Under the pieces are notes generated by a model that saw nothing but the letters and a program-made list of their open reading frames with translations, searched no databases and had not been told where the DNA came from. Below are positions 8,108-15,364 of a stretch of 22,996 nucleotides of DNA, in pieces. The stretch comes from Candidatus Atribacteria bacterium (GTDB lineage: Bacteria; Atribacterota; JS1; SB-45; 34-128), in contig DMCY01000001.1 in assembly GCA_003451675.1 (NCBI GenBank), positions 1 to 22,996 of the forward strand. Reading direction: 5' to 3'. The position numbers were made by a program, and so were the translations under genes. The stretch's first letter is position 1. Each line of letters opens with the position of its first letter.

Positions 8108-8609
8108 TCATGCCTCCTTCATCAGTAGTAATAATTACATCTACAGGATCTCCTCCATCAGCCAAAGAAGATAAAATATATTCTTCCCCATTACATCTTA
8201 TCTTTTGCTCTACAGTAAAAGCCACCCGTAAAGGAAGTATCTTCATCTCCCTGTTTACGTTTACTATTACTAATTTATCTGAGTATTTTATATCTTTAGA
8301 AGCATGGAATTCTTGCCCTACGCCATACCAGGGATATTCCTCAGTAAGTAGGCAAAATATTCCGTCCTCTCTTATTTTAAAAGTATCATATACCGGATTT
8401 AAATCTTTTGAATTTATATAGTCTAAATAAAATTTATCACCAACAGCAACTTCAATTTTAACTAATATAGAATCATTCTTCCTGTTAATAACCTCTAAAT
8501 AATATTGTGTCTGGTGATTTTCTTCATTGTTTATAAAAGATGATATTATGATAATAAAAAAAATAATCAGGGAAACCATAAAGGTTCCCCTGATTATTCT
8601 ACTAAACAT
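8097..8609 (-). CDS. DUF1850 protein of the TAXI-TRAP operon
   Basis: This 170-aa protein has one N-terminal hydrophobic segment (about residues 9-26, MVSLIIFFIIIISSF), acting as a signal anchor or signal peptide, followed by a soluble domain. The domain reads like DUF1850: a beta-rich module with NPVYDTFKIREDGIF and EEYPWYGVGQEF, both recurrent in that family. DUF1850 genes are commonly found between the TAXI binding protein and the fused permease, exactly the arrangement here. The start overlaps the TAXI stop by 1 nt, and the end overlaps the permease by 11 nt. The role is unknown; an extracytoplasmic accessory of the transporter is inferred from context. Confidence 0.8.
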   Translation of the reverse strand: MFSRIIRGTFMVSLIIFFIIIISSFINNEENHQTQYYLEVINRKNDSILVKIEVAVGDKFYLDYINSKDLNPVYDTFKIREDGIFCLLTEEYPWYGVGQEFHASKDIKYSDKLVIVNVNREMKILPLRVAFTVEQKIRCNGEEYILSSLADGGDPVDVIITTDEGGMNDN

Positions 8610-9559
8610 TAAAGTAGTCCCTTCTCCTTGAAGTATTTTACTGCGCCAGGATGCATCTCAATACCTACTTTCACGCCATTTTCAGGAATTAATTTCTTTG
8701 CAGAAGGATGTACATTGAATATATCTTCTGCATTTTCAAATAGTGTTTTTACTAATAAATATGCAGTATTTTCATCAATATCCTTATTTATTACCACATC
8801 ATTTCCATCTTGAATAGCTACGACATCATAATCTTGCCCCTTATAAGTATTGGCAGGTATTTTACCTTCCTTGTAATAAGTATATTTAGAAGTCAATTCT
8901 TCAACAATATCTTTATCCACTGATATAAAATAGACATCTCTTACTGCAGTAACTTCACTTACAGCAGAACCTGGAAGGGAGAAATTCCAAAATACAACAT
9001 CAACATTCCTATCTTTTAAAGCCTGAGCTGCCTCAGGTTGAGAGTAATAACTTACTTTCATATCATCGTAAGTCAAACCGGCAGTTTCAATAATCAGTCG
9101 AGCTATAGTCTCGTTTCCGCTCCCCGGTGCACCCACTGAAACCTTCTTTCCTTTTAAATCTCTAATAGATTTAATATTGGGGTCTAAAGTTAAAATATGT
9201 TCGGGTGCAGGATACATGGAAAATAATCCCAGTATAGGTTGGGGAGTGCCTTTAAACGGATCTACTTCTCCTTTGTAAGCTTTAAAGGAAACACTGGACA
9301 TTGCCATTCCAATTTGGATTTCTCCACTGCCTGCCAATCTACAATTTTCTACTGAAGCTGCGGTTGATTCAGCGGTTACTTCAATTCCTTCTGCTTTCAA
9401 TAATTTCGTCCAGAGATCAGCCATCGCCCCACCTAAAGGATAGTAAGTCCCTCCGGGGCTTCCGGTTCCAAAAGTAATATGAGTAACAGCTAAACTAATC
9501 CCGGAAAACATAAATATCATTAAACTAATCATTAATATTAAGCTCAAATATTTTTTCAC
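8609..9559 (-). CDS. TAXI-family TRAP transporter solute-binding protein
   Basis: This 316-aa extracytoplasmic binding protein of the TAXI (TRAP-associated extracytoplasmic immunogenic) family has a clear signal peptide at residues 1-25 (KKYLSLILMISLMIFMFSG, then ISLA). It is followed by the family hallmark TFGTGSPGGTYYPLGGAMAD. Further TAXI features are GKKVSVGAPGSGNETIARLI, in which a ligand carboxylate is usually bound, and DVVFWNFSLPGSAV. It starts at GTG, not ATG: the ribosome site GGAGGTATTAAG sits directly in front of it and no better start exists. It is first in the TAXI - DUF1850 - permease operon and 135 bp after the aminomutase gene, so the two units may be cotranscribed. The known TAXI ligand from Thermus is glutamate/glutamine; whether this applies here is untested. 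Confidence 0.94.
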   Translation of the reverse strand: MKKYLSLILMISLMIFMFSGISLAVTHITFGTGSPGGTYYPLGGAMADLWTKLLKAEGIEVTAESTAASVENCRLAGSGEIQIGMAMSSVSFKAYKGEVDPFKGTPQPILGLFSMYPAPEHILTLDPNIKSIRDLKGKKVSVGAPGSGNETIARLIIETAGLTYDDMKVSYYSQPEAAQALKDRNVDVVFWNFSLPGSAVSEVTAVRDVYFISVDKDIVEELTSKYTYYKEGKIPANTYKGQDYDVVAIQDGNDVVINKDIDENTAYLLVKTLFENAEDIFNVHPSAKKLIPENGVKVGIEMHPGAVKYFKEKGLL

Positions 9560-9693
9560 CTTAATACCTCCATTTTTTAATTTTTAAAATTCACTACATC
9601 TACTAACTAAAAATCTGCCCTAAACTACGAGCTCAACTCACCTTTATTTTTTATATCACCTCCTATAGTCAATTTTTCTTCTCGAGAGTTTAT

Positions 9694-11523
9694 TTAATAG
9701 TAGTACCAAATTGACTTGTATTCCTCGATATCTTCTCCTCTTTTAGCAAGTTCCTGGAGATATTTATAAATAGGGAGATCTTTATAAACATAAGGTTCAA
9801 CTAAAGCAATTCCCTTTTCCCAGGGATGCCATAAGTAAATTCTTCTTCCTTCCTTATTTAGAGCAATTAATTCTCTATCTTGCCAGGCCCTAATATGATT
9901 TTTACCTAAACGAGGGACGTTAAAAACCGGTTCATCTGTTCTGAATTGACCGGGTAACAACCTTGCTTCCTCTTTTCTTTCCTGCCACAGGCGGGCAACG
10001 GGGACAAGATAATCTTTCGTTTCTTCTTTCCCTTTAGGATAAAAAGTATAATAGGGATCTACTCCTGCCTTCTTCATCGCTATCCTCGCTGCTGCATTTT
10101 GAAATCTTCTACTGGTTTCCAGAGTATATACTAATTGATTATAAACATATATACCCTGTCTTCTAAACTTCATCACTGCCTCAGCTAATTCCGGAGTAAC
10201 TTCAGAGGCCCCCTCAATATGAGTAACAACGCAGATATTTCTCTTCCCTGGCTTCAAATAACTCCCAATTAATTTAGTTAATTCATCAGTTATTCTCATG
10301 GGAAGAGTAACTGGAGTTCTACTGGCCCACCGAATATTTATTACATGGTCCATCTCACATAATCTATTCATTATATATTTTATTAGCTCATCGTTTAAGG
10401 CTAAGGGATCACCACCAGTAATCAATACATCTTTCATAGAGGTATGTTCAGCAAACCAATCTAATGCTTTATCCAATGCCTCTTTACTTACCATCCCTTC
10501 GGGCATCATCGGACCGGTTATTTCCCAATTCCTCTGGCAATAGACACAAATTTGCGGACAAGTATCGTAAGGCTTTAGGATAGATATCATAGGATATCTT
10601 CTGGTAATTAATTCTTCCGGTGAAGTATCATGTTCACCCATGAAATCAAAGTAATATGATCTTTCTTTACGATGTTCTTTCATTAAGGTCACATAGTGCA
10701 TGGGAGGAATAACTTGAGATCTTACCTGATAGTCGTATTTTCTATCACTATGGGAAAAATCGAATAAAGAAAGATAATAGGGTGTAATACCAAAGGGTAT
10801 TTTATTTTCAATAGCAATTTCAATAGCTTCGATATCTTCCTCAGTAAGAGGAACTAATTTCTTGAGATGCTCTAAATCATCCATACTATGAAAAATATGT
10901 TTTAAGTGCCATCGGTAGTCATCCCAATCATCATTAGTGGCAGCAAAATATTCTAATATCTTCTGTCGATTTTCTTTCCTCTCCTTAATCAGTTCATCAT
11001 CACATCCAGAAGGATAACGGCCGATAAAATTATGAACTTTTTCATAAAGTTTATCTAGATAATTAGAGCGAGATATTCCCGCTTCTCTGCCTTTAATCTT
11101 GGCAAAATCTGTTATTTTAACTCCATCTTTTTCCAGTAATGGCCTTAGCCATCCTGAAGAAATATCTGCTTTTCCCTTCATTGCCTTAAAAAGATGGATA
11201 ACCTCTTCCAAAAAACCTTCATCAATTTCATGGATAATTTCCTGATTTTCCTTAGCAACTTGCCTTAAATAGTCTAAAGTACTAAAACCAGCAATCTTCT
11301 CATTTCGGAGGGAAATAAGATTATTAAATACCTTTATCGCTTCTAATGCGGTAGCATATTCTAATTTATGTAAAACTTCTTCCCCTTCTCTATATTTCCA
11401 TTCTAAGTCTTTAGAAAATTTAAAAAGTCTTTGTCTAGCTTCTTCTAAATTCTCACTTTCCTTTAATAATTTAAAAATTTCTGGATTTTCTCTCCACAGC
11501 TTTTCAATTAAGCTCTTATTCAT
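9694..11523 (-). CDS. KamA-family radical-SAM 2,3-aminomutase with long N-terminal extension
   Basis: This 609-aa protein has three parts. Residues 1-195 are an unrecognised, mostly helical extension. From about 199 it follows lysine 2,3-aminomutase closely (DWDDYRWHLKHI, PLTEEDIEAI, ITPYYLSLFD). The radical-SAM cluster motif is C322-x3-C326-x2-C329 in TCPQICVYCQRNW, where the usual TRR following the motif is QRN. GGDPLALND (about 370-378) and RWASRTPVTLPMRITDEL (398-415) also match KamA. The PLP lysine is likely Lys541 (PRLGKNH). At the two positions where lysine aminomutase has Asp293 and Asp330 to hold the lysine side chain, this protein appears to have Lys497 (YYTFYPK) and Asn535 (EPVFNVP). 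That is the pair reported for glutamate 2,3-aminomutase. A beta-amino-acid product is therefore likely, with glutamate as the best-guess substrate. The ribosome site is weak and far from the ATG. Confidence 0.85.
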   Translation of the reverse strand: MNKSLIEKLWRENPEIFKLLKESENLEEARQRLFKFSKDLEWKYREGEEVLHKLEYATALEAIKVFNNLISLRNEKIAGFSTLDYLRQVAKENQEIIHEIDEGFLEEVIHLFKAMKGKADISSGWLRPLLEKDGVKITDFAKIKGREAGISRSNYLDKLYEKVHNFIGRYPSGCDDELIKERKENRQKILEYFAATNDDWDDYRWHLKHIFHSMDDLEHLKKLVPLTEEDIEAIEIAIENKIPFGITPYYLSLFDFSHSDRKYDYQVRSQVIPPMHYVTLMKEHRKERSYYFDFMGEHDTSPEELITRRYPMISILKPYDTCPQICVYCQRNWEITGPMMPEGMVSKEALDKALDWFAEHTSMKDVLITGGDPLALNDELIKYIMNRLCEMDHVINIRWASRTPVTLPMRITDELTKLIGSYLKPGKRNICVVTHIEGASEVTPELAEAVMKFRRQGIYVYNQLVYTLETSRRFQNAAARIAMKKAGVDPYYTFYPKGKEETKDYLVPVARLWQERKEEARLLPGQFRTDEPVFNVPRLGKNHIRAWQDRELIALNKEGRRIYLWHPWEKGIALVEPYVYKDLPIYKYLQELAKRGEDIEEYKSIWYYY

Positions 11524-11612
11524 TTTAATTTATTTTTCCCCTTTCTAAAAAATAATTTGTTTACAATATTTATTTCTTTAATATTAAGTTAAAATAATTT
11601 ACAACATAAATC

Positions 11613-12485
11613 TTAATAAAATACCTTATACTTTTCCCAAATTTCTTCTAATTCAGATAAAGATTCTAAGTTCTGCTTTCTTCTTTTTACTCCTACTGCA
11701 GTTACTAAAGCATTTATTAAACTAAGAGGAGCAGTAAAAGAATCGATAAAAGAATTAAGATTGCTTTCAGCAAATACGCTAACATCGGCAAGTTGAGCTA
11801 AAGGAGATAATACACTATCGGTAATTGCAGCTGTCTTTGCTCCTTTCTTTTTGGCATATTCCATAATTTCCACAGTCTGTAGAGTATATCGAGGGAAAGT
11901 AATACCTATTATCAGATCTTTTTCATTTATATTAATCAACCTTTCAAAGAGATCGCTAACTCCAAAAGTTATGGTAGTTACATTTTTTAAAATCAAATGG
12001 AGGGTGTAACCCATAAAGTAAGCTAAGGAGGTGGCAGTTCGAAGACCTACAATATATATACAATCTGCATTCAACATTTCTTCTACTAATTTATTAAAAG
12101 ATTCTCGAGATATATTATCCATAGTTTTTTGGATATTATCAATATCATTACGGAAAACTTCGTATAAAATGCTTTCCCCGCTGTTAGCTATTTTTATAGA
12201 TCTTTTTAGCCGACTAACGGTATTTAATTTGTTTTTGATTCTATTCTGTAAGTCTTTTTGTAAGGCTGGGTAACCTTTGTATCCTAAAAAATCAGCAAAT
12301 CTTACAACAGTAGACTCGCTAACTCCCACTACTCTACCTAATTTCGCAGCAGTAAAAAAAGCAGCTTTATCGGAATATTTCAATAAGTAGGTAGCAATTA
12401 ATTTTTGACCTTCACTAAATTTTCTAAAATTGCCTTTTATGCGGGAGGACAAATCAATATAATTTTTCTCTTTTTCAGGGTTCAA
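11613..12485 (-). CDS. MurR/RpiR-family transcriptional regulator (HTH + SIS)
   Basis: This 290-aa regulator has an N-terminal RpiR helix-turn-helix (AAKLGRVVGVSESTVVRFAD, then FLGYKGYPALQKDL). Its C-terminal SIS domain (about 125-265) carries ADCIYIVGLRTATSLAYFMG and KDLIIGITFPRYTLQTVEIM, the sugar-phosphate-type isomerase fold that binds an effector. It begins at TTG, which is preceded by an AAGGGAG ribosome site at normal spacing; no ATG is available nearby. Many RpiR members sense phosphosugars, but RpiR proteins next to TRAP or amino-acid genes are also common. Here it heads the aminomutase - TAXI/TRAP stretch, so control of those genes is the simplest reading. Confidence 0.9.
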   Translation of the reverse strand: MNPEKEKNYIDLSSRIKGNFRKFSEGQKLIATYLLKYSDKAAFFTAAKLGRVVGVSESTVVRFADFLGYKGYPALQKDLQNRIKNKLNTVSRLKRSIKIANSGESILYEVFRNDIDNIQKTMDNISRESFNKLVEEMLNADCIYIVGLRTATSLAYFMGYTLHLILKNVTTITFGVSDLFERLININEKDLIIGITFPRYTLQTVEIMEYAKKKGAKTAAITDSVLSPLAQLADVSVFAESNLNSFIDSFTAPLSLINALVTAVGVKRRKQNLESLSELEEIWEKYKVFY

Positions 12486-12526
12486 TTTATAACTCCCTTA
12501 AATTAGTCGTTAGTACAAAAAGACAC

Positions 12527-12539
12527 GGCACGCTGTGCC
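12527..12539. repeat. REP-like hairpin in front of the rpiR-type gene
   Basis: GGCAC-gct-GTGCC forms a short GC-rich stem. On the minus strand it reads GTAGAGGCACAGCGTGCC and is followed by GTGTCTTTTT, so it can also serve as an intrinsic terminator or attenuator in the leader of the RpiR gene. The GTAG-A/G-GGC design matches the element near 5855. Confidence 0.45.
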
Positions 12540-12581
12540 TCTACTTTTTTTTGTAGGGGTACACATTGATGATAATGCAAG

Positions 12582-12612
12582 AATTGCACCATTTTATTAT
12601 TTTAGTGCAATT
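12582..12612. promoter_or_regulatory. Inverted repeat upstream of the RpiR-family regulator (candidate operator)
   Basis: AATTGCAC (12582-12589) and GTGCAATT (12605-12612) form a perfect 8-bp inverted repeat separated by 15 A/T-rich bases, about 100 bp upstream of the RpiR start. The right arm with its flank, TTATTTTAGTGCA, occurs again near 12773-12785, close to the end of the cyclodeaminase gene. A regulator site is plausible; which protein binds is unknown. The rest of the 12486-12805 gap is A/T-rich, with one terminator. Confidence 0.4.
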
Positions 12613-12704
12613 TATCCATCTATTATCTACTATACAACATAAAATTGAAAAATCCTTCTTTTTTTTAAAAAAAATTAAATATTTTTTAGAATATATATAA
12701 AAAT

Positions 12705-12739
12705 AGGGTTAGATGTATTTTTAAAATAAAACTAACCCT
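12705..12739 (-). terminator. Intrinsic terminator after the cyclodeaminase gene
   Basis: Downstream of the stop at 12806, the minus strand forms AGGGTTAG ... CTAACCCT (8-bp perfect stem, 12739-12732 with 12712-12705). TATTTT/AAAATA can pair inside it, and ATTTTTATATAT follows. The stem is modest in GC but its position and T-tract fit a Rho-independent terminator. Confidence 0.65.
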
Positions 12740-12805
12740 CTGGATTTTTCACTATCTAGACTGAGGTTCTTTTATTTTAGTGCACTCTTCTCTTTAAGCA
12801 ATTTT

Positions 12806-13432
12806 TTATCTTATTTTCTGCTCCACTATTTTTAATACTTTTTCTTTCTGTCCTTTTTCTTTTAACAATAATTCTTTTATAGAAGAGGAAAGTTCTTCTC
12901 TTATTTTCTCATCTTTAATCATTCTCAAATTTATCTTCACATTTAGTATAGCACTTTCCAATGCTGCTTCTGCCATTAAGACAGCGACTCCGGCATCACT
13001 TATTACGTTAACATTACCTTTTTCAGCAACCTCCTGGGAAAGAATCATGATATCCAAACATTTATAAGCTACCCTAAGAGGAACTTTTGCTGCTTTAATT
13101 AGTGATTCTTGTATCTTCTCTGCTCTTACCTTTTTTTCATCTTCAGTGTCCTTGGGCATTTTGTAAGTAGCCATAAAATTATTAAAAACTTTAACATCCT
13201 CTTCTATTAAGTGACTTAATTCATAACGTAATTTTTCCGAAGAGCTTACAATTTTCTTAATATCTTCTTCTACGTCTTCATATTTTTTCTTGCCCACGGT
13301 TAAATTGCCAACCATAGAGATTAAAGCTGCCCCAAGTGCACCGGCTAATGCAGACACACTTCCACCACCGGGAGTTGGTGAATTAGAAGCTAACTCATCT
13401 AAAAAATTACTGACTTTTTTATCGATTAACAT
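12806..13432 (-). CDS. FTCD-type cyclodeaminase/cyclohydrolase (FchA-like)
   Basis: This 208-aa stand-alone protein belongs to the formiminotransferase-cyclodeaminase C-terminal family, which includes methenyltetrahydrofolate cyclohydrolase FchA. The hallmark SNSPTPGGGSVSALAGALGA is at residues 14-33, followed by VGNLTVGKKKY and a helical body. The start chosen is ATG at 13432, with AAGGAGGGAG in front. A longer reading to 13480 would run into the repeat region and has no ribosome site. In the family it acts on folate one-carbon units (methenyl-THF hydrolysis or formimino-THF deamination). No other folate gene is adjacent, and a terminator follows, so it looks monocistronic. The split between FchA and FtcD activity is not resolved. 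Confidence 0.88.
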   Translation of the reverse strand: MLIDKKVSNFLDELASNSPTPGGGSVSALAGALGAALISMVGNLTVGKKKYEDVEEDIKKIVSSSEKLRYELSHLIEEDVKVFNNFMATYKMPKDTEDEKKVRAEKIQESLIKAAKVPLRVAYKCLDIMILSQEVAEKGNVNVISDAGVAVLMAEAALESAILNVKINLRMIKDEKIREELSSSIKELLLKEKGQKEKVLKIVEQKIR

Positions 13433-13439
13433 TGATCTC

Positions 13440-13716
13440 CCTCCTTTATTTATTAGTATATAGTATATCGTATTAGGCATAGCGTATAGCGGGTAGCGTT
13501 TAGCGTATAGTGTGAAAGGCTAAAAACTTAAAGCGAAAAGCTAAAAACCATAATTCAAAATTCAAAACTTTTTCCAACTTCTTCTTTCTTTAATATATGC
13601 TAAATGCTATATAACTAATAACATTCTAACTCCTAGATTCTGGATTCTGTATTCTATTTTCTTTACTACATACTATATACGATATACGATATACGATATG
13701 CGATATACGATATAGC
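13440..13716. repeat. Gene-free mosaic repeat region (copy 2 of a dispersed family)
   Basis: AGTATATAGTATATCGTAT (13455-13473) opens the gap, and tandem CGATATA/CGATATGCGATATA words (about 13680-13712) close it in inverted sense, so the ends can pair. AGCGTTTAGCGTATAG (13495-13510), AAAATTCAAAACTTTTT (13557-13573) and TTCTATTTTCTTTACTA (13652-13668) are shared, in the same order, with the gap at 5576-6088. A decayed inverted version of the first word (TATATGCTAAATGCTATATA) lies near 13595-13614. There is no coding potential apart from chance open frames. Confidence 0.75.
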
Positions 13717-13717
13717 T

Positions 13718-14110
13718 TCATTTCATTAAATCAGGATTTTCGCTTTTTATATAATCTACTAATTTATTTAAATCAACTGTATCAATAAATATTTTTCTGC
13801 CTTTCCACCCTCTCATAAAATATACTAAAGATTTTTCTACACCCTCTTTAATCTCTACAGAGTCCATCTCTTTAAAATTAAGTCTATCTTTTCTTTTCAT
13901 TAAAAACAAGGTCTTTGTAGTTATCAATATCCCTTTCTCATCAATAATTATTTCAGTTTTATTAGACACAACTAATACAAAGAAGAAACCTAAAACTAAT
14001 AAAATGGTTTGATGACTGATAACTCCCCATATTATTATAATAATTCCCACCAATAAAGAAGAATATTCCAACCACTTCTTGGTTTCTTTGGGATTATAAG
14101 TTTTAATCAT
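13718..14110 (-). CDS. Small membrane protein of unknown function
   Basis: I do not recognise this 130-aa protein. The first 12 residues are polar, then two hydrophobic segments (about 15-30, LLVGIIIIIWGVIS, and 33-48, ILLVLGFFFVLVV) likely form a membrane hairpin. The remaining 80 residues form a soluble beta-rich domain (KTEIIIDEKGILITTKTLF, LNFKEMDSVEIKEG, RKIFIDTVDLNKLVDYI). The pattern of two membrane spans, then strands, then a C-terminal helix is like bacterial PH-domain (YdbS/YdbT-like) proteins, but this is only a resemblance. The start has a good AAAGGAGAT ribosome site. It is isolated between a repeat region and prfB. Confidence 0.7.
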   Translation of the reverse strand: MIKTYNPKETKKWLEYSSLLVGIIIIIWGVISHQTILLVLGFFFVLVVSNKTEIIIDEKGILITTKTLFLMKRKDRLNFKEMDSVEIKEGVEKSLVYFMRGWKGRKIFIDTVDLNKLVDYIKSENPDLMK

Positions 14111-14124
14111 TTTTATCTCCTTTA

Positions 14125-14175
14125 AGCCAAATTAATTACCCAATTTACCAATTAGCCAATTGACCAATTAATAAA
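14125..14175. repeat. Quasi-tandem AATTGGnn-type repeat
   Basis: Between prfB and the small membrane protein the DNA reads as degenerate copies of ATTnnCCA: ATTACCCAATTTACC, then AATTAGCCAATTGACC, then AATTAAT. The same words (AATTGACCAATTAACC) occur at 5530-5545. I see no gene or clear hairpin terminator here. Confidence 0.55.
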
Positions 14176-14226
14176 AAGATGAGAAAAGAGAACCAAGACG
14201 AAACTTCCCTACCTTAGCTATATAAT

Positions 14227-15328
14227 TTAATCTTTTTTCCTGCTCTTTAAGTAGGCTTCAATAAAGCAATTTATTTCGCCATCCATAATCGCTTGCAAAT
14301 TTCCACTTTCTACTTCTGTTCGATGGTCTTTCACCATCTGGTAGGGATGAAATACATAAGAACGTATTTGACTTCCCCAGGCAATGTCTTTCTTTTTCCC
14401 TCTAACCTCTTTTAAATCTTTTTCCTTTTCTTGCTGGTAATGTTCAAACAATCTTGCCCGTAAAATTTTCATTGCAGTCATCTTGTTACTGTATTGAGAT
14501 CTTTCATTTTGACATTGTACTACAATATTGGTGGGTAAATGGGTTACTCTTACTGCAGAATCAGTAGTGTTAACATGCTGACCCCCTGCTCCTGTAGCTC
14601 TATAAGTATCTATCCTTAAATCTGATTCCTTAATCTCAATCTCTACTTCTTGATCAATTTCGGGAATAACTTCTACCGAGGCAAAAGAAGTGTGTCTCCT
14701 TCTATTAGCATCAAACGGAGAAATTCTAACCAGACGATGTATTCCTTTTTCTGCTTTTAAATATCCAAAAGCATGGTTTCCACTAATTGTAAAAGTAACA
14801 TTCTTTATCCCGGCTTCCTCACCGGGTGAGATCTCTATTATTTTAGCGATATACCCATTTTTTTCTGCCCATCTTAAATACATACGGAGCAACATTTCTG
14901 CCCAATCTTGAGATTCTGTACCACCGGCACCTGGCCGAATAGTAACTATAGCATTGTTAGTATCATATTTACCATCAAACAAAACAATTAATTCTTGCTT
15001 TTCAATATCTTTCTCTAAAATCTGTACCTTTTGCTCTATCTCCTCCCAAATTTCTTTTCTACCTTCTTCCAGATTGAGCTCTAAGAGTATTGCTAATTCT
15101 TCTAAGTTATTTTTTAACTCATTAAATTCGCCTATAGTGTCTTTTAATCCCTTAACTCTTTTTGTAACTTCCTGAGCTTTTTCTTGATTAGACCAGAAAG
15201 ATCCTTGGGACATTTCTTTTTCTATTTTTTTTACTTCTCTTTCTTTTGCAAATAAGTCAAAGATAAGTCCCCATTTCGTCAATTTTTTTATGAAGTTGCT
15301 CCAGCTTATTTTGTAATTCCTCTATCAT
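14227..15328 (-). CDS. prfB: Peptide chain release factor 2, expressed through a programmed +1 frameshift
   Basis: RF2 reads the UGA and UAA stop codons. The true start is ATG at 15328 behind GAGGAAGGTGG. Codons 1-23 ([12 protein letters not shown] ... GTYL) end at an in-frame TGA (15259-15257), and translation continues after skipping one base into [11 protein letters not shown]. The joined product is 366 aa, essentially the length of E. coli RF2. The anticodon-like SPF tripeptide ([12 protein letters not shown]) is at about 203-205 and the catalytic GGQ ([12 protein letters not shown]) at about 248-250. Annotation from the internal ATG at 15282 would give a false N-terminus. It lies 36 bp behind secA, as in Firmicutes, and is probably cotranscribed with it. 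Confidence 0.95.
15256..15262 (-). other. prfB +1 recoding site CTTTGAC
   Basis: On the minus strand the slippery sequence is CTT TGA C: Leu codon 23 followed by the stop that RF2 itself reads. When RF2 is scarce the ribosome slips forward one base to GAC. A GGGG run (in GAAATGGGGACTTAT) lies 6 nt upstream of CTT, somewhat farther than the 3-nt spacing of the internal Shine-Dalgarno in E. coli prfB. Confidence 0.93.
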
Positions 15329-15364
15329 TTTATCCACCTTCCTCTCTATTTTTATCTAATTGTA

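Noticed and set aside
9560..9693. Strong promoter for the TAXI operon
   Set aside because: TTGACT is present on the minus strand but no -10 at 16-18 bp is convincing; cotranscription from the aminomutase gene is equally likely.
12806..13480. Longer N-terminus for the cyclodeaminase
   Set aside because: The 16 extra residues are read from the repeat region without a ribosome site; AAGGAGGGAG points to the ATG at 13432.
13440..13716. CRISPR array
   Set aside because: Repeat words are short, degenerate and irregularly spaced; there are no uniform 24-40 bp repeats, unique spacers or cas genes.
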